This document shows positions 13,201 through 28,200 of a DNA stretch of 39,672 nt, in pieces. The notes under the pieces are model-generated. The model worked only from the letters and a program-made list of their open reading frames with translations, ran no database searches and was not told the DNA's origin. Within the stretch, counting starts at the first letter, position 1; each line of letters opens with the position of its first letter. The translations under genes and the position numbers were made by a program. Source of the DNA: Saccoglossus kowalevskii (lineage: Eukaryota > Hemichordata > Enteropneusta > Harrimaniidae); the NCBI RefSeq assembly GCF_000003605.2, contig NW_003136835.1, forward strand, positions 139,266-178,937. Reading direction: 5' to 3'.

Positions 13201-16200
13201 AGCAGATACAGCGACTAAACACATCAAATGTATGCGGTTTTATCAGTATGGCGAGTATGTATGCGCAGTTACAGCCATTTTTTCAGTTTGCAGGACCCTT
13301 TCTGATTTTCATAAACGCAAGTTCAATTTCACTTTGTGCATCATATTCATCAATAGACAAAATCGAAGGCAGAATCGCGTACAAGTTCCTGCCAATCATG
13401 ATTCGCAAATGTGCTGGTTTGTTAAAATATGAGTGAACCTGGTGGAATCACAGGTGCTGGTCAGACCTGGGATCGCCGGTTTTCTGCCAAAATATAAGAA
13501 ATGCATTCATATTTGCAAAACCAACCATGTGGTGTCACAATATCACAAAATACTAGATGTAGCCCAAATCTCTGGAAAAATTAACTTGAAATGAATAAAT
13601 TTTTATATTTTTTCATAAAAAAATTACAAGAGTACCAGTATATCTTCACATGCTGCTTTTTTTTACAGTAATAGCGCCCTCACATGTTTAATATTTTTGT
13701 TCTTTTTAAAGTGATCTTTTAAAGTTAACTTTCACAGTGCCCTATATAAGTATAGTAATCTCACATGTTTTTCAAAATGCCCATATCAAAATCTAGTGTT
13801 TCCATATATGTCATAGTTTCTCGGACATCAATTTTATTAATATTTGGTAAAAGTATGGATCGACCTACATGCAATTACATTCACTTATTATACAAAGCCT
13901 ATAGCTTCATAATACTTGCTCTGATCACACGGGAGCTATTTACAGTTTAACTTTGATTATTATTAGAGAATGATTACGCGCATAATCATTCTATATTTGG
14001 AATTCGCATTTCCATATTGAGGATCCTGCAAAATTACAGTAAGCTGTAACTTATGGCGTTACGGTGACAGATGTATAATAATAATACTTATTATACCATT
14101 TACAAAAATGACAGATTTTCCGAAATTGCAAAGAAACTGACTGGTGGTTAACCTTCTAAGCAGCATAAACCACGTCACCACACATTGACCTGGATGTGTT
14201 GTGTTATAGAATATTGTGATTGTGTTTTGCAGTTGTCGCTAGTATCAACTGTCTTAATATTTCTCTACAGATCTCTTCATTGATGTTGGTCAAAATGTTC
14301 CTGTATTCGACAGACCGAAATTATTATTTGTATGGGATGAGTTAAAGAAAAGCTGTTCCAGTGTGGTAAATTTGGCAAATAATATTTGATGTTATCTTAA
14401 ATATACTGGAAAACTAATTATGTAGTTTTGAAGCTATAACAAATGGACAATGTAATATGATTAATCTTTAAGCACATTTACAATAATACGTAAAATAACA
14501 TATTGCCTGTATCAAAATGTTCCTCACTAACTTACCAGGCTGAATCACATCGAATCCAGTTCAAAGATCTGGCTGTTCTGATTAATGCCATTTTGAAAGA
14601 GAAATCCGACCATAGAGTGTTGCAATTGCAGGTAAGTGCAGATTTATACAAGTTCAAATCTAGCTATATATAAAGGTGAATGGGCACTAGTGTGACACAA
14701 TTATGTTTGTTTTTTCACATTTACACGTAGAGATACCAGATTGATTCGACCCAAATGTATACACATTAGTTCATTACAGATAGTCCGGCTTCATTCACAC
14801 AAGCAGTCAGCTGGGGAAACCCCTCGCTGCACTTTTCTCTTCCGCTTCTCCTTCTCTCTTCCCTTATAAAAGGTTACAAAGTCAAATCACTGAGGCGTGG
14901 CGGAGTAAACATGCGATCAGCCAATCGCTGCAGTCGTTGGCACGATCACGTGATTACCAGGAATGTGTTTTACGGCCTCGCCTTGCAAAGTTGCCACTAC
15001 ACAATACAATAAGTAAACAATCTATTTATCAAATTCCTGAAATATATGTTTATAATCTCCACCCTAAACGTGCAAGTAGTTGATTCTGAACAATAGTCTA
15101 ACGGCGTGTGATGGGAATGTGCGATCGTGAAGACTTAATAGCTCCAATACTATTTAAAAGATTGACATGTGTTATCACTCGAGAAAAAAATGCATGGTGT
15201 TTATGTGTTATGTGTTTCCCTGCGAACTACTCCAGTATGCGCAATTATTTGGCTGACGATGTGTTTATAACTGTTTGGAACATTTTCACAAGATAACAAA
15301 ACTCATATAGATTATTTTGTAAATTGACAAGCCACCAATATTTTGTGAAAGTTTCACATGAAAAAAACACACAAATACCCAAGGATTTCCTTGAGTGTAA
15401 CATTTGGTGGCCAACTGTATAACCCATGTTGTGAGAATGACAAATATTGCAAATGTCGCATCAAAAGACCGACAGTAAAATGCAATGACCGAATGGTAAT
15501 TCGCCTTTGTTAGCAATAGAAACATAACAATAAGTTAGAAGTATTCAAGGAGTTTCAAAGTGCTTCAGGGACAATGGTCTGGAAATCCAATTGTATATTG
15601 GCAACAAAAAACAAATTCCAAATAAAGAGGCATCACGAGGAATACTGCTGTAAATCAAAACAAGTTTTTATCGGCTACAGACGGCCCATGAAATAAAATA
15701 AAGCCTGTCCTCTGGAAATGCCTCATTCATAAAGTGTTTAGTACTGCAGATTGACGACCATGTCCATACAACGCACTATGTGATATCACTTTTGAAATTC
15801 TGTCGCCCCTCCCCCCAAAACGTAGTGGGAAAATGTTTTCTATTACCATTTACAATGCGGCAAAAACAATGAAATCAAAAGAAATAGTGCTGTATGGCCT
15901 TCAATTCCCAATACGCGAAAATAATGTATTTTACAGTATATTAAATTATAGGCATACATTTGAAAACTTACAAAAGCAATTTAGGCGTTCTTTTTTTAGT
16001 ATGTTAGAGTTCCGAGGAAAACTAGCAAAATTTACGTTAAATATTGAACAGGTATGTTATTATATAATATTTCAATACATTGTGCTATTATATCACTTTA
16101 CAGGTGCTTAGACTTGTATATACACTGGTGAAGTTTGGATATTACACAGATAAAGACGATATTAAAGATTTTGTCGAGTCTCTTAAGATAGTGGTGAACA

Positions 16201-19145
16201 CAAACGACGACAGTGAAGTATTTGAAAAAAGCTTTAAAACAAAGTCCTTAGTAGATGTTAAACATATGTAAGTGTCTATATATGTATTCATGTATTCATG
16301 GTATGATGATATGCGGTTCGAGACTATATCGCCAAATTTGATTAAGTCTAAACATTTTTATATTTCAATTATTTTTATTAAGTATTTTTTTTTTAATTTG
16401 TAATAATTATTTCTCCATTTTTTTGTAAATGCTTGAACAACTGATCAACTTTCCTATCGGAAGAGGGCTTTATTTACAGTTGTGCTTGTTTGGCGTCACA
16501 CGAAGGAGGTTGTCAATGGAAGCTGTTAAATTTTTAAGGCGTTAACAGTCAACAAAATAAATAATATATATAAAAAAACACAGAAGAAAAAAAGCAATAA
16601 ACGATCCATATATTGTTGTTCTGTAATAGCCTGGCAACAACAGTTTTTTTTTTTTTAAATTGCTACCTTCTAAATAACTTGTACATTTTTACATTGTTTA
16701 CATTCATTTGCGCTATTTTGTCGTCACAGAAATAAACTTTTTGTCACTGGAAGGTGTGACTTATCGTAAAAGTGTATTTTTTTTACAGGGCAATGAAAGT
16801 GTTTAGCTTGATCTTGAATTTTCGTTCAAATGAAAGACTAAGGGAATTTATCTCACTATATATAAATGTGTATCAGGTAAGTAGTTATATTAGGTAATAT
16901 TTAAATATATTTTGAAAACATCATCCACTTATACCGTACCCTGATATAATAACCACGCATTTACTAGTGTGTAACTATGATGTTGTATATTACAACATAG
17001 AGTAACTTCAATATGTCGTCTGCTACCCAATTATAAACGGTCGATTACGTTTGAAATCAGAAGAACTGAAAATAATACACAAACATGAACCAACAAGAAA
17101 AAAATATATATCTAAAGTTTGCCATAGACGTTTTTTACAACGTTCTTCTATGGAAATCGGGACTATGTCTCTCACAATTGTTCTTTGTTTGTCGTTCCTA
17201 TTAAACCTCTCATCTTCGCATCGATTCTAAGTTTTCCTAGAAATCGGGAAATTGTTTTCAAAAATAAAATGTCATGTATTTCTTTCATTTGTCCAACCCA
17301 ATTCTGTAATGAAATAATGACTTTAGGGTTTCTCCGTTTTTGTTCGACTGTCATTACTTAGAAGCAAGACTACTGGAATTTAGTTTCGTACTTTAGTATT
17401 CATTTAAATATGGATGAGACGTTCATCTGAGTAACTTTAAACATAAACAGTCAACATTTACTTATAATAATCTTAATCCGATAATGCCTCGTAATCCAAT
17501 CGGTGCGTTGCTTCATGAATTGGCTCGTATAACACGGTCTGTGGAGGGAATGTCGGTTCCAATCTACCTCTATACCCAAGCAACGTTTCGCTCAATTGTC
17601 TGAAATGTGCTTGCTTTTTTGTGATTTTATAAAATCGTCTACAACTTCTAAATTCTATTTCACGACACTTTCGACTTTATCTTCACCAAATAATAGTAAG
17701 TCCATCTGGTCGTTGGTATATTTTCTATTCACTAAAAAAACATCGCGCGTTTTTTGTAAACTGAAACTACTTCCTAGAAATATACGCGTTCTCCAAAATA
17801 TGGTTGAACAGAACCCGGATACTGCATGGTGTATTGCATTTGTATAAAGTCTTGGGAAGATGTATGGGAACTGCGCATGCATGGGTGTCTTAAATGTGCT
17901 CCAAGTTTTACATTTACGCATGATTTCACTCCATTTGGTTCGAATAAAGGTAATATAAGTTATTGATAGTTTATATTGTTATCAAGACTGAGTTGTGGAA
18001 GGCGGGACGGAATAGAATTTCAACAAAAATTTTCGGCCAATTTCGATGTCCTTGCGGAAAAGTGGGTAGGCGAGTGTACCGTCACTATTCTCAATCACTA
18101 TTCTCAGAAGGATTTAATAATCGTCATATCATGTGTGTTAGTCGACATCGTAATGAAGGTAGCATCAGTAGTTACGTGTGCGACACATCAATTCAACAAA
18201 TGACAAAGACATTAGCTTCTGCAACAACAACGGCCACATCAAGCGCTATTACCATAGGTTTTACAGATGCCCTTAACCAATCCGCGATAGAAAACCCCAC
18301 CATAGTCGAAAAACTGAGAAACTTACAGTTAACCAGACACCTCACAGGGGAAATAGAGGTTTACTAGTATATCATGACATGATGTGTGCCCTCTATGTTG
18401 TAGTACCATTTTACGCAGTTTTATGTTTCGTGTTAATCTATATGCTCGTTTAAATAAAATATTGGTATTTGACCAACACAGAACACGTATTAAATTACGA
18501 TATATGCACACTTTCTTTATTTACTAGGAGAATAGCCATGAATTGCAGCCACTGTTGAACGAAGACTTTAAAAAAAAGTACAGAGAAGACAGTGATAAAA
18601 ACGAAATAATTTCAAAAGCCAAAAGGTTAACATACATTTTGTCTAGTTAAGGTGTATTCATCAAACGAGTTGTGAATATTTTTCATGTAGAAATTCTTGA
18701 CTTTACACTGATAAAGTTTTAAAACTCTACCACTAGTGCAATCAATATAATAGAAATCATGATTGTAGTGAGTCATTGTCCTTTCGGGTTAGTGCACACC
18801 CCTAAAACAATGTCCAGATCTAAACTGGTAATTTCATGTGTGAGCATAAATAAAATCATAATTAATCAACATTGTGTGGTAGTTAACTCATCAAATTTAC
18901 CTCTCGTTCCAGGAAAACATATACAACAAATCGGAAAAAAGACTACATAAAAGTACAAACTAATTCAATCTGCAAAAATATCAATGACGGGCCACTGTTT
19001 TATTTTATTTTATTGAAGAAAGATAATACACATAAAATTAAATAATTAAGTAATAAGTAATTAGTTTGGGCCACACTCGGCCCTGAAATCAGACTATATT
19101 TATATAAATTTATAATATATATATATATATATATGGTACACAAAT

Positions 19146-19204
<59 letters not shown>

Positions 19205-22200
19205 TTTTCTAATTATTTATATTGCAGCACGGCAGTCGAGAAATTGCGAGAAATATTTAAAGACACTTCATATTTTAAGGAAGATGTCCTATCCAAGACT
19301 CTAATGGTAAGTATACTTACAAGTAAGTTATGTTTCATTGGTTGGTTAACGTGTAACTAATTATGAGTGTCTTTTGCAGACATTGTCAAACTACAAATAT
19401 GACAAGATGCTACAAATGTCCATGCACCTGTTATACATACAGTATTCATCATATTCAAGGCTTTTCAGTCGCGCTATCGAGACACAGGTACGTGTACAGC
19501 ATTCATCATTTTCAATTATAGTTATATGAATAATATAATATTAATTGTCCTGAACGGATTGTTCTCTGTATGCGTGTTCACGATTAGGTGTTGCTGAAGG
19601 GCACATCGGTCAGTGTTTTTAGGGAATGTGAAAACAAGATGCCTGTATTGAGAAGATTATCTGCTACAAAAATGAACACCAATCAATTCAAAGAGTTGGA
19701 AGATATACTAGACACATTTACTGGGTAGGTTTATTGTCATTCCCACTACAAATCCCTAAATTGTTGCTTACATAACTTTTTTTCATTTTGGTAGAATATT
19801 ATCCACAGCTTTCATAGACTCGAACAATAAATTATTCTAGTTTGTGATTTTTCATAGTTTGTTTTTTTCCATTCATTAATCGTAGATCATCTAACTTAAT
19901 TAATGCACAATAGTTGTTTTGCAATGTAATACAATTGGTGCAAGACAACTTTTGTAAATATGAGATCAGATTATGTCAAACAAAATTTGACATCATATTA
20001 TTTCCAGGATATCCTCTGCCATATATGCCTTGTCACTGTACAAAATTATAATAACAAGATAATTGAACAAATAGTGTCCTATCATATCATCGTTATATAG
20101 CATTAGTATGTTTCAGACTAACAGTTGAAAATTTCAAGTGCACATTTACTCCCATCTTAGCATCTACTAATCAATTTGAATAAATGAATAAATACATTTA
20201 TTCATGTAACTATTTTAATTGTTAGCCCAATCAACAGGTAAATATAAATAACAACAGACCGTACGTATCATTAATTCTGGCAATATAATTATCATGTCAA
20301 ATTTAGTGAATATAACCGGCAGCGATTAGTTACGAAGTCAGTAAATCGTGACCGCGTTCTGCACAGTGTGGAACGTTCTAAAACATGTCAGAACATGTCA
20401 CTGCATCACGGTATATGGCACTGCCCATCATTTCTGGCTGCAATGTTACTAATAACTTATTTAGGTATTTATTTTCACCGCAGTCCTAGCATGGAGGGGT
20501 GTGATGACCAAACTTGGTCAAAACTATCAACGTGACTTAAGACGATTTTCTACAATAACTTGATTTTTGTAGTGTTTGGAGAACACGTAACAATACTAAT
20601 TAATATGAATTAATATATGAACATTGCCAACAGTTGTGTAAAACGAAGTACCAAATATACACATTTCATCCCAATTTACCGACACATCATCAATTTTCAT
20701 CTTGATTCAACAACGCACTTATGTGCACGTTTTGAGAATGCTTTGTCTGTATTCATTTTTATGCACTGTATTGCATAAGGCAAAAAAATGTTTTGTTGCC
20801 TTCAGCGACCAACCGGAAAATATGAAATATCGGCTGGTGGTTATTTTTTATTTTAATAGGCCCAAAAAACTCACCATTTTAAGCAGTAAAAAAGTGTTTC
20901 CTCTAAAAATTAACGATCCCTGACCGTTGTTTGATCCCCAGATAAGAGACTGAAAGAAACACTTTGATTTTTGTATTTAATATCTAGGATGCGTTTGATT
21001 GATTCCCATATACCTCGGCTATTTACGATACCCTTTGTTTTCACGAGTTTAAAAGAAATCCAACCGACCGACCCAATTTTTCAATTTTCCGACTTGAGGG
21101 CAACATATTTTTTTGTCCTAATTTTATGTTAAACCAATCTCCTGTTATATCAACTTCAGCTGATGAAACCTTTGTGTATCTTCACAGATTTTGCTCATTG
21201 GAAGATGAACCAGAAGAGCGCCATCCTATGAATCAAATTATCTTGTATAATTGTGGTATACTATCCGACATATTCGAAATATTTTCTCAAGAGACTAATG
21301 ATAAACTAAAGTCTGTAAGTCTCTACTACTTCAACCACCCCCACACACGCACAACCTTTCACACCTTACTCTGTGCCTGAGTACAATTTAGCCATAAATT
21401 AGAAGTAGCCAGATGTACGAGATTCCACGGATTTAGTGTGAATTGACTGTAGCACACTTTGATCCAGTTAACAACGTTGATTGTAGAGACATCTGTCCGT
21501 CTTTTAAAAATCAAGTGCACCAGACCACATGGTCGTCTATTCTCAGCCTGTACAACTGTGTAATATCAGGATATGGGCTTATGACGACGAAGTTGTGATG
21601 CATGCAAATATTGGTCACAGGAGGGCTCGAATTTGGATATCCAACATCACCATATCTTGACAATCCTCAGTGTCAATCTAAACTAATGAGCTAATGAGCA
21701 TATTACCCTACTTCCGATGTGACCATGTCTAATCATAGCCGACTATCGTCGATCAGGTTTTGACCTACAAACTGTTTACTCTCATTCAAACTGACAACAA
21801 TCTATACTCGTGTCTCTAGTTTGAAGCATGATCAGTGATGGCCATCTACTTTGCCTTTGTTCCTGATTCCTATACCCTCGGCGGACCAATCATTTCAATG
21901 ACTTGATGACATACTTAATTAATATATAATTAATATAGACCATTAATATACCTGGATTTCAACCAAAATATACCAAGTTTCATTTTAATCCGAACTAAGC
22001 TTCTAGAGATACTGGTGGATCAGACAGACAAGTGCACGTACACGCTGCTAAAATGTCTGATAGAGGCAATAACATGGCCATTGGTAGTGACGGACCCACA
22101 ATGGGTACATATGCACTACATCAGAGGAAAAGCCAGTCTGTCTTTCCTGGGCGTTGATCTGCTAGGCTACTTATGAAATTTGGCCTTGACAGACGACTGT

Positions 22201-25200
22201 CACCAGGTTCCGACGTCAAATATTTTTCAAGTCACTTTCATGGTGGTAAACTCACACACAGTTTGGTTCAGATAACGAATGGAGCTGCTTGTTTTAGTCA
22301 AAAAACGTCACCGCTAGCTTATATGTTAATTACCTTTCCAGCCCAGTAAATTTCCCTGATCTGTTTCTCACAGTATTAATTCAAATTCATAATTTTAAAA
22401 GCAAAATACGCAAATTGAAATACACAGAGAAGAACTCGACACGAAGTGCCACAGGGAGTTGGAATAAAGTTGAAATTTTGATAAAAGAAAAAAGTATTTG
22501 CATTTTTCCATTCCTTGCAAACTCTTATCACAAGATCCCTTCCTGCTGTGTAACCGATGGGTCAACAGTTAAATATGGTGGCTACGTTATAGATTTATTC
22601 CAACTCCCTATATAAATAATATGATTCAACATTAAAACAAATTATTCCAACATATAAATTGTTTTTGTTTACTTCTTCCGATTAGGCAAATGGATACAAA
22701 GAGTCTTTACAACAAATATTCAAGAAATGTTTTATTTTGCTTCGAGTTTTAGCAAGGTAATTGTTTTCAAATATTGTAAGCATATTCAGTACAAATATTG
22801 AGCACAATATTACAATATATCTCTGGAAGATACTAAGTTTCGTGTATGTGCGTTTATATTTACAGGGGTAACACAGACGTGCAAATGAGATTGTTCGAGA
22901 GATTAGACATTTTGCTTAATTTAAATTGTGCTGGAGAAGAAATGGCTAAGGCTATTAAGGAGGTAAACTAATTGAACACTTCTTCCGCTATCACCTGTGA
23001 AGTTATTTGTGTGAGAAGGAGATATTTCTAGACATAATTGAATGATTGGTGGTTTGGTTCGCATTTAATGAAACGTGTATCGCTAGGATATGCAATGCAA
23101 TATCCTCTTTTTATTTAAGTTTACTAACAGTATTTTGAATTATCCAATACATTGTATTTGACATAGGGTTTACCCTGCCAATTGTTTGGTGTCATTTACT
23201 TGCTTTACATTATATTTAAATTGTATGTACATGTGCATACACATATTTATAGCTATTGACTTTGAATTCAGATTGTTTGTGTCTGCTTTTTTGTTTGATA
23301 TTGATTGATTTTATTTGTTTCCATCTTAGATATTTACAAATAAAGAAGCATGTTTTAAAATCAAAGATGACAAAGTGCAGAAAATAATGGATCTTGCATC
23401 TCAACATAAAATTCCAGAGTTCCTTGAGTCGTTAAACGCTATTATAACAGTATGCAATTGTTTATTTACTATATTTGTTTCATGACTTTGTATTTTTGTA
23501 TGTATTTTTCATCACACATAACAGTGGTGCATTGTATAATTATTAGCAAAATAAAGTTAAACAACAAGAATGTTTAGCAATAAATTCGCATATTAAAAAT
23601 GTATAAACTATGTTGTGAGCAAGTATCGTTCCATTCAGTCCTGTATATTTTTGCAAAACTTCATTCACATGAATACGTTTCTTTGCGATTGTATTAAGTG
23701 ACGGTTTATTTTTGGTCAATCCTCTCAATGTCAAATTGTCTGTTCTGTGTATTGATTCAATCATGTTAATTTGGTAATATCAAGTTCTTCATGCGTTTCT
23801 TTGAAAATTCTTTACATATTGCCAATATAACTTTGTTAATTTACATGAGCCACAACTTGAAGATAATTAATGGAATTATTGTCATTGACGCTGTTAATTT
23901 AGAGCTATATAAATATAATGTGATAATGTTAGAGTCTAATGATGCTTTAATGTGTTTTACTGCAGGTTGAAGAGCATGATCTAACAATAAAACGTAACCA
24001 GATATGTGTAATGAAAGTATTTATGCAGTCAGAAAATGTACCTATCATAAAAGATGAAACAAGCAGGTTTGGATGATATAAGTATACTTTCGGTATATGT
24101 AAATGAATGTTAATATCAGTGAATATTTAATTAACAATGAAATCCTTTTTTTATTTTATAGAAATAAATTGCTAGATACTAAAGAAAATAATCCTGATTT
24201 GTACATGATATCATTGGTGGATCTATTAGCTACATGTGCAGAGGTTGTTACATTTACATGTTATTGTATATTTAGTATATATATTGATTGGTTCGTTAAC
24301 GTTTGCCGTGAATCTTATTGTACTTCATGACATGCATGTGACTCGCTAAAAAATCACGTACATCCTCAAATGAAGAGGACAATAGATATTATATTTACTA
24401 TTTCAGGGTGAGAATACATACATTGAATCGATTTGTCAAAAGTTTTTTTCTCTGGATGACTTATTATCTATATTGACAAAGCAAAACAATTATAAGATTA
24501 AGAGAGCATTTGCACGGTTTATGGTATGGGTATACATGAACACAGCCAGTAGTAGCGATGCAGAATGTTTTCTTCACAATGAGTAAGTATTATTACCAAT
24601 AACTTGCCATGCTAACGTGTTCGTTTGTGCAAAATTTGCCACCTCTTTCATGCTCTTCGTTTTATGTCCTACCAGGCATCTTACGTAGAGGACTTTTGAA
24701 TTAAGAAATGATCAGCAGTTTCTAGATGTATGTCGCTTTTCAATAATACTTTCATTAAATCTGACATTGTCAGTTTTCTAAATAGTTTTATTTTAACAGT
24801 AAAGTAGTTTTTTTTATTAATGTCTGCTGAAATAAATATGCAGATGTATTTGATGAATAATGTATTATGCGTTCAGTATAGATTCAAAACTTTATATCTG
24901 AAAACATGATAATTTATTATCAATATTATTATTTAACCAACATGTGTATTTACCAATAATGGAGGGCAATGTGGGAGTAAAAATACTTCATTGACGATTA
25001 TCTATTTTCATTAAACAAGGTCTAATAAAATAAATAAAATCCCAGTGGTTTATCCAAATTGCATGAGCTTTGATTGTTCCACTCTTAGCTCAATTTGCAA
25101 CATTGAAAATTTGCCATTTTTGATTTAAATAAGTTTGTGTTTGGGTGTTTATATCCATTGTCTACTATACGTCTACTACGTCTACTATACGCTACAGCAT

Positions 25201-28200
25201 ATCATTCCAAGATTTTGTATTTCAGAGATTTCTGGAAGTTACTAGAAACCACAATCGACGAAATAGATGAGCTCACTAAATACATGAAAGAAAATGAAAC
25301 CAAAGTTAAACGGCAATTAAAGAAATTGCCAGCCAAGGTAGATACAACAGAAGATGGCAGGAACCATGCTTTGTTACACTACTTAATTGACGGAATATTT
25401 CCAATGATTCAGGTGAGATTTCTCTTGGTGAATATTTCAGGTTAGGTTATGCTGCACTTATAGCAATATTTACTTTCCACAGAATGCCACAAAATATGAA
25501 TCAGAACTAACAGTAAACATGCTTAGTAATCTTCATGATATATTATACATACCTTGCAGTGATTTAAAAAATAGGAAAAGTGGGCGACATTTTCGAGAAT
25601 GACCACGTATTGGGCGATATTTTGAAGAAGATCGATATCTTGCATGGATAGGATATCGACTCCCCCCGTTCTGATATCCTGAATCGAATTATCACTCCGT
25701 CGGTGCAGTCGTAATATAATTTCGCGGCGAAGCCTAGGAATGATATCGCGACCTACCTGCGAATAAACATGCAAACAAAAACATTCATGAATATTTATTA
25801 CATCATGGCTGATCATAATTATTACATATATTTGAAACGAACTTTGAAATCAATCGATTTTATATAGTAATATTAAAAACACAGTTGTTGTAAACATTCG
25901 ATGCTTCATCCTATTTGTGTCGGTTTTCAAATTTTAATCTGGTGTTATATATTCATATGTACGTATGTGCTTTCTATTTCCTTAATACAGCCAAACTTAT
26001 GGAAAGATCTTTTCCTCCATTGTTATCGTAACTGGGGAAGTCGTTTTGGCCATGATTATACTAGGCTTTATCCGAGCGAAGCATTTCATTCTTCATGTTA
26101 TTGGGGGGGGGGGGTCGAATTGCGCATATTCATCGAGTCATAGGAAGGTTTTATTCACTACACGCTGTTTTAAGTTGTCTTTTTTCCAAGACTGTGTATT
26201 GTGGCGTAACGGAGAGCTTAACGGCGCTTACAGTGGAGACGAACATTTGCCAGTTCGAATTTCACGAATAATGTGTATATGTTTGTATATGTGACAAATT
26301 TCGATCACACATGTACCTATTATACACACTATATACTAAACAACAAAGTTGTAGCATTTGATGAATTAATTGGATAACTCATGTGACATTTGTTTTTTCT
26401 TCAGGTATTTTTCGGGCAGTTTTATAACGACGACACCAACAAAGTGTGCTACCTAAAGGAACATGGTGTTGTAGACAAACTGGTCAAATCTGTTATGGTG
26501 AGTTCCGACATCAGTATACAGTTTCCGATGTGATACAACGTATTAACAACACTGTAATGTATTTTGCTTATGTGAATACTTTTGTTTTTACAGGAATTTG
26601 TGAAAATTATTGATACACTATCAACAAATGCAACACAGATAAAGAAACTAAATTCTGCATGTAATAGTTTGATAAATAACTCATTGAATCGCAAGGTTTG
26701 TGTATCAAACTTTACTATTTTCTCTGAATGATTCTTTATCATTTGTGCGTCAAAATAGCATGACGTTATCAACATTAGAGTGAGGGCATTGGCAAGAACG
26801 ACACGACAGCTAACGGAAAATATAACTCATAACTGCCTAAAGATCGAACAGTTTTACGAATATTGATGAATAATTAGTGAATAATAATACTCTAAAAACA
26901 CGTTTTCTTTATGCTAACTTGGCATTTACAATTTTGATTGCAAATGAAATGAATGTTTATAGTAAAATTGAAATAGTTAAGTTACCGTGTTTGTGAGTAG
27001 TGGCTGTTTTTTTTGTGTTTTTTTTTAATTGACCCAGTGGCTTACTGATCTGATGTGTATTCACTTGTTCACATATATTGTAGGACGTCGAAGAATTTAA
27101 AGCTAAACAAAAAGCGAGAGCCACGGATAATAAAAGTGAAGCACAAAAGGTAATTCATATTTGATTGTATATCATTTGGTATACATAGCATTGTAGAAAA
27201 ATAGATAAAATCAAAGAGAGGAAAACATGGACATAAATATCGTATGTCACTATTGAAACACAAAAAGAGCATTATACGGTTTATGTTACCAGGGGCTTAT
27301 TATATTTCAAATTATAAATGTCTGAGTGATAACCAGGCCATTCTAATTAACTTAAGTCAGTATGACAGTTGATTTACGATGATCTAAAGAAGCAAGAAAC
27401 GGCATTTGCATTAAAATTGTTAAAACAAAAGCGGTAATATTTATTCTGATTTGACATTGTATTTACAAAGCCCTTTATTCGGTTATATAAAGCTACTACT
27501 AGTGTTTACTTGATTTTTTTTACAATTAACAATCTTAGAATACGCCCACCAATCAGCATCAAGTCAATGCTCGTGGTGATCGCTCACATACAGAGAAAAC
27601 CCTTCAAACGTGTCCCAATCCTGGAAATGGTTAATATTTGGGTTATTTGACCACGAAACACTTATTGGTACATCTAAAAACGTGTCTAATAATGTAATTC
27701 CACTTTAGAATTATATCGAAGAGCACGAGAATGAAGAAACGCGCAATATTGGATTGAATCGTTTTGCCAACAATTATATGTTCTGTTATACTGGTGAAAA
27801 TACAGTACGAGCGCAGTTGAGTGACGATCTGCCAAAGTCAAAGATAGGGAGTGCCAAACGAGGTGAGTGAAGAATAAATAAATATACCCGGTAAACAGTA
27901 ATTAAATAAATTAATTAATCACAATAACACTTCAATTAATCCACTACTATATGCTATATTCATAGTGCCGGCTTGTACTCCGACAATAATATCTATTGCA
28001 TTGTTCATCTTGTATTATGTTAAATGTTCATACCAAGTGTTGATATCACGTATATATATTTTTATATTCGGAACTGATGTTTGACAAAATAGTTATAATG
28101 TGCCAGTCTGATCTATAAATAAATAAATAGTTGTATTTTTGTTGTGTGTATTGTAGAATACGACCTTGGAGGCATTGAAAAACTTCCTCTTGGAAACGAA

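Noticed and set aside
25523-25816. 97-codon minus-strand frame rich in Ile/Arg
   Set aside because: Residues derive from repeated GATATC hexamers; no domain seen.
26449-26775. 108-codon minus-strand frame
   Set aside because: Antisense to ITPR exons 26405-26497 and 26594-26695; composition follows from those exons.
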